Made by a program: the position numbers and the translations under genes. Under the pieces are notes generated by a model. The model saw only the letters and a program-made list of their open reading frames with translations, searched no databases and was not told the origin of the DNA. A stretch of 64,000 nucleotides of DNA from G032773895 sp965248935 (GTDB lineage: Bacteria > Pseudomonadota > Gammaproteobacteria > Pseudomonadales > Cellvibrionaceae). The stretch's first letter is position 1; every line of letters begins with the position of its first letter. This document shows, piece by piece, positions 1 to 10,088 of this stretch. Where the stretch lies: assembly GCA_965248935.1 (NCBI GenBank), contig OZ252214.1, forward strand, positions 1,674,001 through 1,738,000. The letters are read 5' to 3'.

Positions 1-67
1 TATTTGACTATTTTAACTATGGGCTACTCTGTTTTAACCATAACCTACCGAGCCTAGGGGCGAAACT

Positions 68-904
68 ATCAAACCGCTTTTTGGAAAAAAACCGTCTCCT
101 GCCGTGCGCTCTGCTGTCTTTGTTTCCCTGTCGCTTGCGATAGCGATCACCTACGTTTATACCGATTGGTTCGATGCCCTAAAAGGGGAGTCAGTGGACT
201 ATTCTATGCCTTTCTACTGGGTCGCAAACCTAGCCGAGGAAGCCGAAGAATGGACAGATAACCATGTTATGTCTCGCGGTAAATTGATTCAAGAAAACGA
301 TATATTACGAACAGAATTACTAGTGCATAAACGTAAGCTTCAGCAAATGGCTTCCCTTGCTGCGGAAAATGTGCGCTTACGACAGTTGTTAAACTCTGCT
401 GAAACCCTCAGCGATAGAGTTCTGATTTCCGAACTAATTGGTGTTTCACCAGACCCCCTAATGCATAAGGTTATACTCAACCGAGGTAAAAAGCATGGTG
501 TTTACGAAGGGCAAGCCTTACTCGACGCCACGGGATTGATGGGACAAGTTGTCGAAGTGGGAGAGTTCAGTTCTCAAGCACTATTAATTACCGATGTTAC
601 TCATGCGCTTCCCGTGCAGGTTAATCGCAATGGCGTACGCCTGATTGCAGAGGGTATTGGGGATTTACACCAACTGGTTCTCAGGCATGTATCCAATACT
701 ACGGACATTAAAGAGGGCGACTTACTTGTTAGCTCGGGTTTAGGGCAGAGATTCCCCGTCGGCTACCCAGTAGCGGAAATTGTTCAGGTAGTTGCAGACT
801 CTGGTAAGCCTTTTGTCCAAGCCATTGCACGCCCTATGGCCGAAATGAATCGCAGCCGTCATGTGCTTTTGGTGTTCGACAAAACCCTAGCGGAGCAGAA
901 ATAA
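68..904 (+). CDS. mreC: Rod shape-determining protein MreC
   Basis: MreC is an inner-membrane, mainly periplasmic scaffold that links MreB filaments to the elongasome peptidoglycan synthases. The protein has one N-terminal membrane segment, a coiled coil at about residues 60-100 and then the two beta domains; motifs such as DATHALP-like TDVTHALPVQV and SSGLGQRFPVGYPVA are typical. The first ATG/GTG-type start is GTG at 104, but the frame is open upstream and encodes IKPLFGKKPSP, which aligns with the known E. coli start MKPIFSRGPS if ATC at 68 is the initiator. AGGGG lies 7 nt before that ATC. I therefore place the start at 68 (278 aa); GTG 104 (266 aa) is the conservative alternative. mreB should lie just left of the window. 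The stop overlaps the mreD start by one base. Confidence 0.93.
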   Translation: MKPLFGKKPSPAVRSAVFVSLSLAIAITYVYTDWFDALKGESVDYSMPFYWVANLAEEAEEWTDNHVMSRGKLIQENDILRTELLVHKRKLQQMASLAAENVRLRQLLNSAETLSDRVLISELIGVSPDPLMHKVILNRGKKHGVYEGQALLDATGLMGQVVEVGEFSSQALLITDVTHALPVQVNRNGVRLIAEGIGDLHQLVLRHVSNTTDIKEGDLLVSSGLGQRFPVGYPVAEIVQVVADSGKPFVQAIARPMAEMNRSRHVLLVFDKTLAEQK

Positions 905-1398
905 TGCCGCACACTGCGGCCGGCCCTGGGTTGCACATACTTGTGTTGATCACCAGCCTGTTTGGCTTGTTGGCCGCCATCTTTCCCGTCGCTGAATCCT
1001 ACAAAACAATGCGCCCTGAATTCCTCTGCTTACTCGTTATCTACTGGATCACCGCATCGCCTCAAAGGCTGGGGGTTGTTTATGCCTGGGGAGTTGGCAT
1101 GGCCCAGGATATTATCGAAGGTGTAGTCTGGGGCGCCCATGGAATGGCTTTGGCGCTTGTGGCGTATGTATGCTTAGTTTCCTACCAAAGAATTCGCAAC
1201 TATTCAGTTTGGCACCAGTCTTTATGGGTATTTATTCTTGTCGGGGCACACCAAGTAATCGTGAATTGGATACAGGGCATGTTGGGATATCACTCCGATG
1301 CACAAGGGTTACTTCTCTCTATATTTTCTAGCGCATTTTTTTGGCCAATACTTTTTCTTGGTTTGAGACGATTGCAAAGAGTTTACCGGGTACAGTAG
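904..1398 (+). CDS. mreD: Rod shape-determining protein MreD
   Basis: MreD is the small polytopic membrane partner of MreC in the elongation machinery. The 164-residue product is almost entirely hydrophobic with about five predicted membrane segments, and has the family's AWGVGMAQDIIEG stretch (about residues 61-73), which contains the usual GLxxDxxxG-like element. Its ATG overlaps the mreC stop in TAATG, so the two are probably translationally coupled. Position directly between mreC and maf is the standard gammaproteobacterial arrangement. Confidence 0.93.
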   Translation: MPHTAAGPGLHILVLITSLFGLLAAIFPVAESYKTMRPEFLCLLVIYWITASPQRLGVVYAWGVGMAQDIIEGVVWGAHGMALALVAYVCLVSYQRIRNYSVWHQSLWVFILVGAHQVIVNWIQGMLGYHSDAQGLLLSIFSSAFFWPILFLGLRRLQRVYRVQ

Positions 1399-1419
1399 CT
1401 TTTTCTAAAGGTAAAACAA

Positions 1420-1998
1420 ATGGATGATTTTGATCTATATTTAGCCTCTAAGTCTCCCCGACGACGTGAACTGTTATCGCAAATTGGCGTCCGATATAAA
1501 GTAGTGTCCGTCAATGTTCCCGAGGAGCCTGGAGACAGCGAACCCCCGCAAGCCTACGTGGAGCGATTAGCGGTTGATAAAGCCCACGCAGGCGTCACTC
1601 AAACATCCGGCCTGCCAGTACTGGGGTCTGATACAATTGTTGTGCATCGTGGACGAATTTTAGAAAAGCCAGAAAACCGTGAACAGGGTATTTCAATGTT
1701 ACTTGATTTATCCGAATCAACTCACAGCGTATTGACTTCGGTATGCGTTAGCGATGGCAACAGAAGCCATGTAAAAGTAAACGCTACCTCGGTAGGCTTT
1801 CGCAAAATTGATGAACGAGAGGCCACCTCCTACTGGAATACAGGCGAACCTGCGGACAAGGCCGGTGGATATGGTATTCAAGGCTTAGGTAGCATATTTG
1901 TCAGCACAATTAGTGGAAGCTATTCGGCTGTGGTCGGGCTACCTCTGACAGAAACAGCGGAACTGTTAACGGAATTTAGTGTACCGATCTGGCAGTAA
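1420..1998 (+). CDS. maf: Maf-family nucleotide pyrophosphatase
   Basis: Maf proteins hydrolyse non-canonical or modified nucleoside triphosphates (dTTP/UTP for the YhdE subgroup) to monophosphates in the cytoplasm. The N-terminal signature SKSPRRRELL (residues 10-19), the catalytic aspartate in GSDTIV (about Asp71) and the DKAGGYGIQG loop are all present, and 192 aa is the normal length. The start ATG follows AAAGGTAAAACAA. It lies 21 bp after mreD and before rng, as in E. coli and Pseudomonas, suggesting one long envelope operon. Confidence 0.93.
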   Translation: MDDFDLYLASKSPRRRELLSQIGVRYKVVSVNVPEEPGDSEPPQAYVERLAVDKAHAGVTQTSGLPVLGSDTIVVHRGRILEKPENREQGISMLLDLSESTHSVLTSVCVSDGNRSHVKVNATSVGFRKIDEREATSYWNTGEPADKAGGYGIQGLGSIFVSTISGSYSAVVGLPLTETAELLTEFSVPIWQ

Positions 1999-2044
1999 TA
2001 TGTCACGATTGGACTGTTGTCTAACTAGGTAAACCACAAGGCAT

Positions 2045-3526
2045 ATGAGCGAAGAAATTCTAATTAACTTTGGCCCCACTGAAACCAGGGTGGCCTTAGT
2101 CGAAAACGGCGTACTACAAGAAGTTTATATTGAAAGAGCCCATAGCAAAGGCTATGTCGGCAACCTGTATAAAGGAAAAGTAGTACGTGTACTGCCTGGG
2201 ATGCAGGCAGCATTTGTGGATATTGGCCAAGAACGTGCTGGCTTTATTCATGTTGCAGGTATTAACCCCCTCAATGAAGACGGAATAGAAGAACGCAGCA
2301 ATCACGAAGCCGATATTCGAAACCTGCTTCGTGAAGGCCAAGAAATATTGGTTCAGGTCACCAAGGACCCAATCAGCTCTAAAGGCGCTAGGCTAACAAC
2401 ACACCTTTCAGTCTCCGCACGCTACCTAGTATATATGCCCTATTCCAACCATATTGGCGTATCCAACCGCATTGAGGATGAAGAGGAGCAAAAGCGCCTT
2501 AAGGCATTAGTGCAAAAACTAGCCGATGAGTATAAAGACGAATACACAGGAGGTGGCTTTATTGTTCGCACCGTGGCAGAGGGTGCAACAGAAGAAGAGC
2601 TAAGAGCCGATATCCCCTTTGTTTTTAAGCTTTGGCATGACCTTGCAGACAACATCAAGAAATCCACCGCTCCCTGTTTAATATACGAAGATCTTCCACT
2701 TTATATGAGAACTATTCGGGATGTGATGCGTCCCAATATAGAGAGAGTGCGTATTGACTCTAGAGAATGTTTCCAAAATATGGAAAAGTTTGCCAAACAC
2801 TATACCCCAGAAGTAGGAAGCTGCATTGAACACTACCCTGGCGAGCGCCCTCTGTTTGAACTGTTTGGCGTAGAAGAAGAGCTTCAACGCTCTTTAGAAT
2901 CCAAGGTAATGTTGAAATCCGGGGGCTACTTGTTAATTGAACAAACAGAAGCCATGTCAACAATCGACATTAATACAGGCGCATTTGTTGGGCATAGAAA
3001 CCTTGAAGAAACTATTTTTAAAACAAACTTAGAGGCCGCTACTGCCATTGCCCGCCAACTGAGATTAAGGAATTTGGGCGGCATCATCATTATCGACTTT
3101 ATTGATATGCAAGACCCAGAACACCAGCGGCAAGTATTGAGAACCCTAGAGAAATGTTTAGAGAAGGACCGGGCAAAAACCAGCATTACTGGCGTCTCGG
3201 AACTGGGGCTGGTAGAAATGACCCGCAAACGAACACGAGAATCTTTGGGAAGAATGTTGTGCGAACCCTGCCCAGTGTGTCGAGGTAGAGGAACGCTAAA
3301 AACAGCAGAAACAATTTGTTATGAAATATTTAGAGAAATACTAAGAGAAGCCAGAACCTATGATAACGAAAAATTTGTTTTACTCGCATCTCAAATGGTA
3401 ATTGACCGTTTATTGGATGAAGAATCAACCTACGTGGCGGACTTGGAAACCTTTATCGACAGAACCATTGAGTTTCAAGTGGAAACATTGTACAGCCAAG
3501 AAGAATACGACATTGTATTGGCATAA
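2045..3526 (+). CDS. rng: Ribonuclease G
   Basis: RNase G is the E/G-family endoribonuclease that matures the 5' end of 16S rRNA and degrades some mRNAs. The 493-aa protein has the N-terminal S1 domain (about residues 35-125), the DNase I-like catalytic part with metal-binding aspartates in STIDINTG (about residue 306) and IIIIDFIDM (about 349), and the Zn-link CEPCPVC near residue 405. There is no long C-terminal degradosome tail, which separates it from RNase E. It follows maf by 46 bp and precedes yhdP, the usual order. Confidence 0.95.
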   Translation: MSEEILINFGPTETRVALVENGVLQEVYIERAHSKGYVGNLYKGKVVRVLPGMQAAFVDIGQERAGFIHVAGINPLNEDGIEERSNHEADIRNLLREGQEILVQVTKDPISSKGARLTTHLSVSARYLVYMPYSNHIGVSNRIEDEEEQKRLKALVQKLADEYKDEYTGGGFIVRTVAEGATEEELRADIPFVFKLWHDLADNIKKSTAPCLIYEDLPLYMRTIRDVMRPNIERVRIDSRECFQNMEKFAKHYTPEVGSCIEHYPGERPLFELFGVEEELQRSLESKVMLKSGGYLLIEQTEAMSTIDINTGAFVGHRNLEETIFKTNLEAATAIARQLRLRNLGGIIIIDFIDMQDPEHQRQVLRTLEKCLEKDRAKTSITGVSELGLVEMTRKRTRESLGRMLCEPCPVCRGRGTLKTAETICYEIFREILREARTYDNEKFVLLASQMVIDRLLDEESTYVADLETFIDRTIEFQVETLYSQEEYDIVLA

Positions 3527-3637
3527 CGAGCATTAGCATAATGAATATTGATGTAATGAGTATCCCCATAATAAGCGTGTACCAATAGTGTGTTCACCAG
3601 TGGGATACCTTTTGGAGAGCATTAGAAAGGAAATAAA

Positions 3638-6600
3638 GTGTCAGAAAGAAGGGTGAAAATACAGCCAAAAATTAAAGCGGAACACCTTCGAGCCGGAGTC
3701 CGCCGATTTTGGACAACGCTATTTGCTTTAACAATCGCTGCGGCTGTTATTGTTCAATTGGGTCGTCAAGCCTTCCCTATGCTGGACGATTATAAATCCG
3801 AAATAGCATCCTACCTGAGTGAAGCTCTCAATCTTAATATTTCTATCGGCAGTGTATCGGCCAGTTGGAAAGGGTTACGCCCTAAAATTGAGCTTACCGA
3901 TCTATCCGTTAAAAGTAATGATGGGCTTTCAGTATTTGACATTGGAAAGGCAATTGCGGAATTAAGCATTGTCGAATCCATAGCGAAATCTAAACTCGCT
4001 TGGCGAAACCTAGAATTCACCAACTTTGATGCCTCTCTCCAACAGGATGATGCCGGACGATGGTCCATTCGAGGGTTAAAATTTCAGAAAAAAGATAACC
4101 AGGAATTTTTTATTAAAGGCCCGTTAGACATCTTTCTTCTTGGCCGACACGTAGAAATAAATAATGCTAACTTAACACTCTTTTTTCGAACTGATCACCA
4201 TACCGATATTAGTGTACCCACCATCCGCCTAGAAAATGATAAGGACTTCCACCGGATTATAGCCTACGTTGGTGTGGACGACGATGATAAAGCCCTAAGC
4301 TTAATTGTTGAAGGGCAAGGCGACCCAAGAGACCCCGCATCGTTTAAATCAAATGGCCATATCTCCCTCAACCAATTCCCCGTGGAAAAACTGCTTGCAG
4401 CCATTGGAGGAAACCTCTGGAAAGAAGCAGACAAAGAACAATGGCGAGACGGGCATCGCTTAAATTTGACGGCCTGGTTCAGAGGCAACTCAACCAGCGG
4501 TATGACACTTCGCGGATCGGTATCTATGGATGGTATGCCACTAAACCTCCCTATTAACGTAGAATTACCAACCCAATTAAAATCTGAGTTTGTTGGCAAA
4601 CTAAAAGATGGCGAAGGCTGGCAACTTATCCTTCAATCTATTCAATTAAATTGGCCAGAATTTTCTGCGCCCAAACTCAATATGAAACTATATGGCGGGA
4701 TCGAAAAACCCAATGGGTTCACCGTAGACCGATTACAAGCTGAAGATTGGATAAAACTGGCCCAAAAAATTGAACTTGGACGAGTAGTAGGCGAAATAGC
4801 AAAATCAGAAGTAGCAAGAACTGAAATAGACGGAGTGCTTAACCAACTATCACCAAGAGGGGTCATTAAAAACCTCGACATGCAACTCACCTCACCTGAA
4901 GAGGGCTTTTTTAAAGCCAAAGCTATTGTTGAAAAAGGCGCGACAAACGCTTATATCGGTGTTCCCGCTTTTGAAGGTATAGACGGTTACGTAGAATTTG
5001 AAGCCCTAACAGGCTGGGCCGACATCAATGCCACAAATGGCCTTTCATTAAACCTCCCCAAAGTTTTTCCTCAAAAATTTGATTACGATAACGCAAAAGG
5101 GCGCGTGGGCTGGACAATTGACATTAACAAGCGCATTGCACATATTCACTCGGACGTAATCGAAGTTTCAAACCACGATGAGTTAGGCCGAGGTTACTTA
5201 AAACTCCTGCTACCATTTAACTCGGATATCGGTGAGCCGATGATGACCCTCTCCGTAGGGGTAAAACACTCACTGACCAAATACCATAAAAAATATATTC
5301 CCACACTTATCCCAAAGCACCTCTACAAGTGGCTTGAACAAAGCATTGGTGAAGGCAGTGTGACCAATGTAGGGCTAATTTACGATGGGTCTATTAGTTC
5401 AAAACCAAAAATACAGCCGTCAATTCAATTGTATGGTGAAGCCCATGATGCAAACCTAGCATTTGATAGCAAATGGCCAGAATTAAAAAATGTTTCGGGA
5501 ATACTATCGTTAGATAATGAAAAGCTTAACGTGAACATAAAACAGGCAACACTATTAGGAAACTCATTAAGCAATACAAAAATTATTTTGATGAAAAACC
5601 CTCACGATAAAGGTGATGCCCTTGCCATTCAAAGTGAATTAAATAGCAACGCCAAAGCAGCTATGACGTTAATGAAAAATAGCCCAATACGAGAAGCAAT
5701 GGGAGAAACGTTCGACAGTTGGATTGTTGATGGCGATGTATCCGCATCGATTAAGTTATTTATTCCTTTAGATGAAGATGTAAAAGGGTTATCCCAAAAT
5801 GTAGGTGTTCATTTTAAAAATTCGAACGTACATATGCAAGACCTAGATTTGACCATGAATAAAATTAGCGGTGAAGTGAATTACTCTTCTGCTTTTGGAC
5901 TAACCTCACCGGGTTTGGCTGGTAAAATCTGGGGAGAAAATTTTAACGCCACCATTAAAAGTCCGCTGGCGGTTATTTCGAAAACTGAAATGGATGTTCC
6001 TGACAAGAACCTTATTGAAGGCAGCAATAACAGACTAAATGATAATATAATTAAGGCATTACCTGAAAAGGTAATATCCGATGAAGAACTTCGAGATACC
6101 CAAATTACTTTTACCGGAAAAGTGACTATAGAGAACCTCCGTAATTGGACAGAACTACCAGAACTCTACTTTGCGGAAGGAAAAACAAACATCTCTGGTG
6201 TTTTAACTATTCCCGCAGAAGAAACACAAGACTATTCAGTGAATATTGACGTAGCCTCTGAAATGAAAGGTATTGCCGTCAACCTACCGACTCCCCTGAC
6301 AAAGATAAAAGAAGATAAAAAGCCGCTCGATATTAACCTCAAAATCTACAGGACCTACGAGGAATATAATTTTTTCTACGACAATACAATACGAATGGCC
6401 ATTATAAACGAACAGATTGGCGACAATAGTTTACAACTTGCCTTTGGCGAAGAGCTTCAACCTATGTCAGATGGGCACTTTGATATTCATGGTTACATTC
6501 CTAACATAGATATCGAACTACTAAATGAAACTATTGATCAATATCAATATTACGAAACCTATCAAGCAGAACATTTAGGTTATGAAACTGACAAAACATC

Positions 6601-7846
6601 CATGCCAGTTCGTATCGATGTGAATGTTGGAGAAGTCATATTTGGCGATATTATTGCGCCGAATTTGTCGGCCACAGGCTTGGGCACAAATGAAGCTTGG
6701 GAGTTTAATTTCGAAAGCGAAGTAATAAAAGGAAATGCTATCATTTATGTAGAAGACATACCTACTGTAATGAACCTTGACTACTTCAGATTACCAGAAG
6801 ATGAAGATACAGTTACACAATCAGATCAAGATGCAGAAAAAAAAGAAAAAGTCCCTAAAGATAGAACTACCATACCCCTTTCTCCTAGTGATTTAGCTGA
6901 GATAGACCTGAAAGAGTCGATCCCTCTCAACTTTTCCACCAAAGAATTTTCTATCGGAAAAGAAAATTACGGTGAATGGGCTTTCAAAACTCGCCCAACC
7001 ACGCAAGGCATTGTCGTATACGATATTATAGCGAAGGTACGGGAAATTTATATCGGTAATCTAAATGAAGGGGCCGAATTTGTTTGGCTACAGGAAGATG
7101 GAAAAAATTCAAGTCATTTTTCAGGTGTGGTATCTGCCGGAGATGCGGGAAAAGTTCTTCAAGCCTGGGGGCAAGAAGCACTGATGGAAAGTGAAACAGC
7201 AACCATGTTTGTCGAAGCCAAATGGAATGGCGCACCGGATCAAATTTCTTTGGCCAACTTTGTTGGCGTAGTAAATTTGGATGTCAATAACGGAAGCTTT
7301 ATACGAGGAGCAGAAGCGGGAGAAAATCCATTGCTCAGATTAATGGGGCTCTTTAATTTTGATACCATTGCTCGCAGGTTGAAATTAGATTTTTCCGACT
7401 TGGCCAAACAGGGCTTTGCTTTTGATAATGTGAAGGGGCAGCTAGTCTTTAATAATGGCTACATGTATTTACCTGAACCCATGGAAGTTCAATCAAGCTC
7501 TTCCAAGATGCAGTTGGCCGGCACAATCGATTTACTAGAAGAAGAACTCGATGCCGAGTTGGTGGTTACACTTCCGGTTACTGGCAATCTAGCCGTTGCT
7601 ACAGCTCTAATCGTTGGTTTACCCGCAGCGGTTAGCGTGTACTTGGTTGGCAAGCTGTTTAGTAATCAGATCGATAAAGTTTCAAGTATCAACTATCGAG
7701 TTTTTGGCGGCTGGGAAGACCCAAAAATCAAAATTAAAAAAATATTTGATAACCGTGGAGCGAAGAAAAAAGCCGGAGAAGTAAAAGAGCAGCAGGAAGA
7801 AGAAGGCCGAGAATATACCCCTGCCGATATGAGTTATGTTTTTTGA
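3638..7846 (+). CDS. yhdP: YhdP/AsmA-like envelope lipid-transport protein
   Basis: YhdP belongs to the AsmA/TamB-like group of giant periplasm-spanning proteins that move phospholipids between inner and outer membranes. The 1402-aa product has one N-terminal membrane anchor (about residues 27-46, TLFALTIAAAVIVQLG), followed by long beta-rich repeats (DUF3971) and the AsmA-like C-terminal region near residues 1180-1350, where the conserved GAEAGENPLLRLMGLFNFDT stretch is seen. Translation starts at GTG 3638 after GAAAGGAAATAAA. It closes the mreCD-maf-rng block. In Pseudomonas a nitrilase gene and tldD follow; here an IS256 element starts 7 bp after the stop and the next gene is convergent, so that part of the block is absent or moved. 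Confidence 0.92.
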   Translation: MSERRVKIQPKIKAEHLRAGVRRFWTTLFALTIAAAVIVQLGRQAFPMLDDYKSEIASYLSEALNLNISIGSVSASWKGLRPKIELTDLSVKSNDGLSVFDIGKAIAELSIVESIAKSKLAWRNLEFTNFDASLQQDDAGRWSIRGLKFQKKDNQEFFIKGPLDIFLLGRHVEINNANLTLFFRTDHHTDISVPTIRLENDKDFHRIIAYVGVDDDDKALSLIVEGQGDPRDPASFKSNGHISLNQFPVEKLLAAIGGNLWKEADKEQWRDGHRLNLTAWFRGNSTSGMTLRGSVSMDGMPLNLPINVELPTQLKSEFVGKLKDGEGWQLILQSIQLNWPEFSAPKLNMKLYGGIEKPNGFTVDRLQAEDWIKLAQKIELGRVVGEIAKSEVARTEIDGVLNQLSPRGVIKNLDMQLTSPEEGFFKAKAIVEKGATNAYIGVPAFEGIDGYVEFEALTGWADINATNGLSLNLPKVFPQKFDYDNAKGRVGWTIDINKRIAHIHSDVIEVSNHDELGRGYLKLLLPFNSDIGEPMMTLSVGVKHSLTKYHKKYIPTLIPKHLYKWLEQSIGEGSVTNVGLIYDGSISSKPKIQPSIQLYGEAHDANLAFDSKWPELKNVSGILSLDNEKLNVNIKQATLLGNSLSNTKIILMKNPHDKGDALAIQSELNSNAKAAMTLMKNSPIREAMGETFDSWIVDGDVSASIKLFIPLDEDVKGLSQNVGVHFKNSNVHMQDLDLTMNKISGEVNYSSAFGLTSPGLAGKIWGENFNATIKSPLAVISKTEMDVPDKNLIEGSNNRLNDNIIKALPEKVISDEELRDTQITFTGKVTIENLRNWTELPELYFAEGKTNISGVLTIPAEETQDYSVNIDVASEMKGIAVNLPTPLTKIKEDKKPLDINLKIYRTYEEYNFFYDNTIRMAIINEQIGDNSLQLAFGEELQPMSDGHFDIHGYIPNIDIELLNETIDQYQYYETYQAEHLGYETDKTSMPVRIDVNVGEVIFGDIIAPNLSATGLGTNEAWEFNFESEVIKGNAIIYVEDIPTVMNLDYFRLPEDEDTVTQSDQDAEKKEKVPKDRTTIPLSPSDLAEIDLKESIPLNFSTKEFSIGKENYGEWAFKTRPTTQGIVVYDIIAKVREIYIGNLNEGAEFVWLQEDGKNSSHFSGVVSAGDAGKVLQAWGQEALMESETATMFVEAKWNGAPDQISLANFVGVVNLDVNNGSFIRGAEAGENPLLRLMGLFNFDTIARRLKLDFSDLAKQGFAFDNVKGQLVFNNGYMYLPEPMEVQSSSSKMQLAGTIDLLEEELDAELVVTLPVTGNLAVATALIVGLPAAVSVYLVGKLFSNQIDKVSSINYRVFGGWEDPKIKIKKIFDNRGAKKKAGEVKEQQEEEGREYTPADMSYVF

Positions 7847-7852
7847 TGCTAC

Positions 7853-9189
7853 AGAGACTGTAACTAAATCTGTGTAACTGTTTATCATTACCCCCTCACG
7901 GGAAGGATAGACAGACAATGAAAAAAGAAGACCTAGAAGCCTTTGCACGCGAAGCGGCAAAAAGCCTCAAAACAGAGAAAGATCTCAATGACTTCAGAGC
8001 CATGCTCACCAAAGTCACGGTGGAGGCGGCTCTTAATGCTGAGCTAGAGGATCATTTAGGCTACACCAAGCATGAGCAATCCCCCTCAGATAACAGCCGT
8101 AATGGCGTCACTCGCAAAACACTCCGTACCGAAGACGGTCAATTTGAACTCGAGACTCCGCGTGATCGGCAGGGTGACTTTGAGCCGCAGCTAGTAAAAA
8201 AACACCAAACACGCTTTACCTCAATGGATGACAAAATATTATTTCTCTATGCGCAGGGCATGACCACGCGAGAAATTGTCGTCACCTTCAAAGAAATGTA
8301 CGGCGCTGATATTTCAGCAAGCCTGATTTCGAGGGTCACCGATGCGGTCATTGAACAGGTGGTTGAGTGGCAATCAAGACCTTTAGATGCGGTTTATCCC
8401 ATCGTCTATTTGGACTGCATCGTGATTAAAATACGGCAAGACAAGCGGGTGATCAATAAAGCAGTGTACCTTGCCCTAGGCGTGAATATGGAAGGTCACA
8501 AAGAGCTATTAGGTCTGTGGCTCTCCGAGAACGAAGGGGCTAAGTTCTGGCTTAACGTACTGACTGAGCTGAAAAATAGAGGCGTAAACGATATTTTAAT
8601 TGCCTGCGTTGACGGGCTAAAAGGCTTCCCCGATGCCATCAACACCGTTTACCCTGAGACGCAAATTCAACTCTGTATCGTTCACATGATCCGCAACTCA
8701 GTGAAATATGTCCCCTGGAAGGACTACAAGGCCGTCACGGCTGAGCTAAAGCAGATCTATCAATCGGTCACTGAGGAAGAGGCGTTGCTCGCACTGGATC
8801 AATTCTCTGAGCACTGGGATGATCGATATCCTCAAATCAGCAAATCGTGGCGGACCCAGTGGCATAATCTTAATACGTTGTTTAACTATCCTGCTGATAT
8901 TAGAAAAGTAATCTACACCACTAACGCCATTGAATCCTTGAACAGCGTCATCCGCAAAGCGATCAAAAAGCGTAAGCTATTTCCGACTGATGATGCGGCA
9001 AAGAAAGTGATTTACCTGGCCATTCAGAACGCATCAAAAAAATGGAGAGCCTGCCCCATGAAATGCTTTGGGTGCCATGCCAATTCGGGATTGGAAGCCA
9101 GCACTGAATAGATTTATGATTGAATTTGAAGACCGTTTAGCGGATTATATTTAACCCCTGACAGTTACACAGAATTATTTACAGGGTCT
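7853..9189 (+). mobile_element. IS256-family insertion sequence
   Basis: A complete element of 1337 bp. The left inverted repeat (7853-7881) and the right one (9161-9189, reverse complement) match at 25 of 29 positions; the inner halves (CTGTGTAACTGT) are identical. The single ORF is an IS256/Mutator-type transposase. Flanking DNA shares GCTAC on both sides (7848-7852 and 9191-9195 if the element ends at 9190), which is shorter than the 8-9 bp duplication usual for the family. The element sits between the stop of yhdP and the stop of the convergent receiver gene. Confidence 0.92.
7918..9154 (+). pseudogene. IS256-family transposase, frameshifted near the C terminus
   Basis: DDE transposase of the IS256 (Mutator-like) family. 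Visible catalytic residues are Asp in VYLDC (about 165), Asp in ACVDGLKGF (about 231) and Glu in TTNAIESLNSVIRK (about 339). The reading frame from ATG 7918 reaches KKWRACPMKC and then ends at 9111 (397 aa). The family's normal ending, MPIRDWKPALNRFMIEFEDR..., is intact but lies in the +1 frame from about 9077 to the TAA at 9152-9154. Compared with the usual KKW-x-MPIRDW junction, about 28 extra bases are present between 9049 and 9076, which explains the shift. DDE residues are all upstream, so residual activity is possible but the C terminus is abnormal. Confidence 0.9.
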
Positions 9190-9191
9190 GG

Positions 9192-10088
9192 CTACATCTT
9201 AAGTATGATCATTCTCCCGTCACCGTAGCCGTCCACACTAACCTTAAAACATTGTCCGTCACCTACTTTTTTCTTAATTAAATTTTTTAATTTTCCCTCT
9301 GGGTGATTCACAAGGTGAACGGCTTTAACATTAAACTCTGCATCACTGATTTTGTCATGATACAGCGTACCAATTAGATTGATCATCGATTTGCAAATAT
9401 CAAAAATGGCTTTTGGAATTAGGTTATTATCGATTGATACAATTGCTTCTTTCACATCTGTATCTTGCATTGACGCACCCACATAACAAACCGTAGCGGC
9501 ATCAAAGATAATTGCACTGGCAGTCTTATTCTTTTGGTTGTCTTCGTATAACCCTGTCATAAAAGGAGCTTTGGTATAGTCTATATCAAAGCCGTCACAC
9601 TCTGTTACAGTTATTGTATGCCGGCTAAAACTATTAATTGCCCTCGATATATTATTTGCGGAAGGCAAAATCAAGTGGTGTAAGACAGAGGCTGTCTCTT
9701 TTACTTCACCCTCCGTATCCGCCCCGCCACTAATGGCCTCTTCTACAGCTTCGTGGAGCGTCTCAACATTAAAGGGCTTCGAAACAATAAACAAGGCTCC
9801 AGCTTTTTTTGCTTCTTCGACCTTTGACCGTGACCTTTCCGTCGTCACTAGCCCAACCTTAGTCTTGATTCCCTCCTCCTTTACCTTGTGCAATAACTCG
9901 ATCCCACTCATTTCGGGCATATACCAATCTGAAAGCACAATTTCAGGTTTCCATTTCTTTATGATATCCAGTGCCTCGTAACCATTAAAAGCATATTGAA
10001 ATTCATGATCAACATAACCTGCTGCAACCAATGTTTTTCTAACGATAGTTTGCATAGCCTTACTATCGTCAACGATCAAAAACCGCAT
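9192..10088 (-). CDS. Response regulator with novel C-terminal domain
   Basis: Single-domain-type receiver (residues 1-125) followed by about 170 residues I cannot assign. Receiver landmarks are the DD pair in FLIVDDSK, the phospho-acceptor Asp in VLSDWYMPEMSG (about 57), Thr in LVTTERS and Lys in IVSKPF. The C-terminal part (ILPSANNISRAIN..., GASMQDTDVKEAI..., FDICKSMINLIG) has the look of a CheC/CheX-like phosphatase fold, but that is inference. I chose ATG 10088, where the receiver begins, over the upstream start at 10127. The TAG stop is at 9192-9194, directly against the IS256 end; before the insertion it would have lain 2 bp from the yhdP stop. Confidence 0.85.
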   Translation of the reverse strand: MRFLIVDDSKAMQTIVRKTLVAAGYVDHEFQYAFNGYEALDIIKKWKPEIVLSDWYMPEMSGIELLHKVKEEGIKTKVGLVTTERSRSKVEEAKKAGALFIVSKPFNVETLHEAVEEAISGGADTEGEVKETASVLHHLILPSANNISRAINSFSRHTITVTECDGFDIDYTKAPFMTGLYEDNQKNKTASAIIFDAATVCYVGASMQDTDVKEAIVSIDNNLIPKAIFDICKSMINLIGTLYHDKISDAEFNVKAVHLVNHPEGKLKNLIKKKVGDGQCFKVSVDGYGDGRMIILKM

